A stretch of DNA of 64,000 nt from CAYQOX01 sp964419335. Its GTDB lineage: Bacteria > Hinthialibacterota > Hinthialibacteria > Hinthialibacterales > Hinthialibacteraceae. Below, one piece after another: positions 63,560 to 64,000 of this stretch. The position numbers and the translations under genes were made by a program. The first letter of the stretch is position 1. Each line of letters starts with the position of its first letter. The notes under the pieces are model-generated. The model saw only the letters and a program-made list of their open reading frames with translations, had not been told where the DNA came from and made no database searches. Location of the stretch: the NCBI GenBank assembly GCA_964419335.1, contig CAYQOX010000020.1:1-64000 (forward strand), in the 5' to 3' direction.

Positions 63560-64000
63560 TTAGGGGGTTGCGAGATTTTCGAGAGTCCAGAGGGAATCTT
63601 GCATGTAGCGCATGATGTGGATATCTTTGTCGCCGTCGCCATCATGGTCGAATAAAGTGAGGAGAAGTTGATCGTTGATGGAAGGGTTCTCGTCAAGTTC
63701 GAGGTCGAGGGTTTCGGTGTAGTCGAGATTATGGGAGCCGCAGCGAATGTGGAGTTGAACGCCTTCCTGGCTGCGTTGAAGGATCGCGATTTCGAGGCGG
63801 CCGTCATCGTTGAGATCTTCGAAGGCATAGCCGTCCATAATGCCCAAGGGGATAGAATCGATCATGCGGTATTGCGTAAATTCGCCCTCTTCGGTGCTGC
63901 GGAATAAGGAAACGCGACCATCGAAGAGGACAATGCCCAGGTCGAGATTGCGGTCCCCATCCCAATCGTGAACCAGGACATCCAGGGGAGAATTGCCTTC
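63560..64000 (-). CDS. FG-GAP/VCBS-repeat protein, 5' end beyond the window
   Basis: The frame is open to the right edge and ends at 63560, so this is the C-terminal 146 codons of a larger gene. It contains three beta-propeller-type FG-GAP/VCBS units with the calcium-binding pattern: VHDWDGDRNLDLGI, EDLNDDGRLEIAI and LFDHDGDGDKDIHI. The C-terminus is WTLENLATP. Such proteins are exported, cell-surface or periplasmic, and bind ligands or calcium; full-length family members often have a signal peptide and seven units. No function can be assigned from this part. Confidence 0.85.
   Translation of the reverse strand, partial: EGNSPLDVLVHDWDGDRNLDLGIVLFDGRVSLFRSTEEGEFTQYRMIDSIPLGIMDGYAFEDLNDDGRLEIAILQRSQEGVQLHIRCGSHNLDYTETLDLELDENPSINDQLLLTLFDHDGDGDKDIHIMRYMQDSLWTLENLATP

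Overview
The window comes from a draft or metagenome-assembled chromosome of a Gram-negative bacterium from a poorly sampled lineage. Two N-runs mark scaffold joins. The cell type follows from a KDO synthase (kdsA), an O-antigen-ligase-like protein, a polysaccharide-export permease, hopanoid genes (squalene-hopene cyclase and a HpnG-like nucleosidase), SecA with a zinc-binding C-terminus, and several Tat-type and Sec-type exported proteins. I cannot place the phylum from the sequence. The gene style (DUF362, DUF1680, DUF2961, DUF4159, Tat-exported Gfo/Idh) resembles PVC-like or candidate-phylum bacteria, but that is inference. I saw no rRNA, tRNA, CRISPR array, phage gene or intact transposase.

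Layout. 1-7 kb (minus strand): squalene-hopene cyclase, then two GT-C membrane glycosyltransferases around a phospholipid N-methyltransferase-like gene. 7-15 kb (plus): RNA cyclic phosphodiesterase, DUF4159 protein, sensor histidine kinase, O-antigen ligase with TPRs, CtpA-type protease and cyclase-family hydrolase. 15-24 kb (minus): a DapA-family aldolase and a giant cytosolic protein of about 2,680 residues that I cannot assign to a family and whose C-terminus looks like an ATP-grasp. 24-27.6 kb (plus, divergent from the giant gene): HAD phosphatase, PfkB sugar kinase and kdsA. 27.6-31.4 kb (minus): a small helical protein, then a DUF362 and two-ferredoxin redox cluster. 31.7-42 kb: a gap-broken DUF429-like gene, secA, trkH, gmk, an HDAC-like deacetylase, a DUF2961/GH172 protein, a Nif3-like protein and a receiver-PP2C phosphatase. 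42-50 kb (minus): two coupled giant TPR/DUF3857/transglutaminase paralogues, one of which has lost its catalytic Cys. 50-56 kb (plus): a glycosidase-like protein, a GH127 furanosidase and a two-domain PPK2. 56-64 kb: thrS with an unusual structured leader, a Tat Gfo/Idh oxidoreductase, an orphan ABC permease, hpnG, an SGNH hydrolase and a partial FG-GAP protein.

How the genes work together. Much of the window serves the envelope: hopanoids, GT-C glycosyl transfer, O-antigen polymerisation or ligation, KDO synthesis and polysaccharide export. These genes are scattered singly or in short operons. A second theme is sugar turnover, with GH127 and GH172-type furanosidases, an unassigned glycosidase, Gfo/Idh and a DapA-type aldolase. 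The best candidates for undescribed biology are: (1) the giant ATP-grasp-like protein and its divergent HAD/PfkB neighbours; (2) a family of about 95-125 bp intergenic elements with imperfect terminal inverted repeats, four clear copies, all in the same orientation just downstream of plus-strand genes; (3) a thrS leader with a perfect 11-bp inverted repeat and an overlapping Thr-rich reading frame; and (4) the active/inactive transglutaminase pair.
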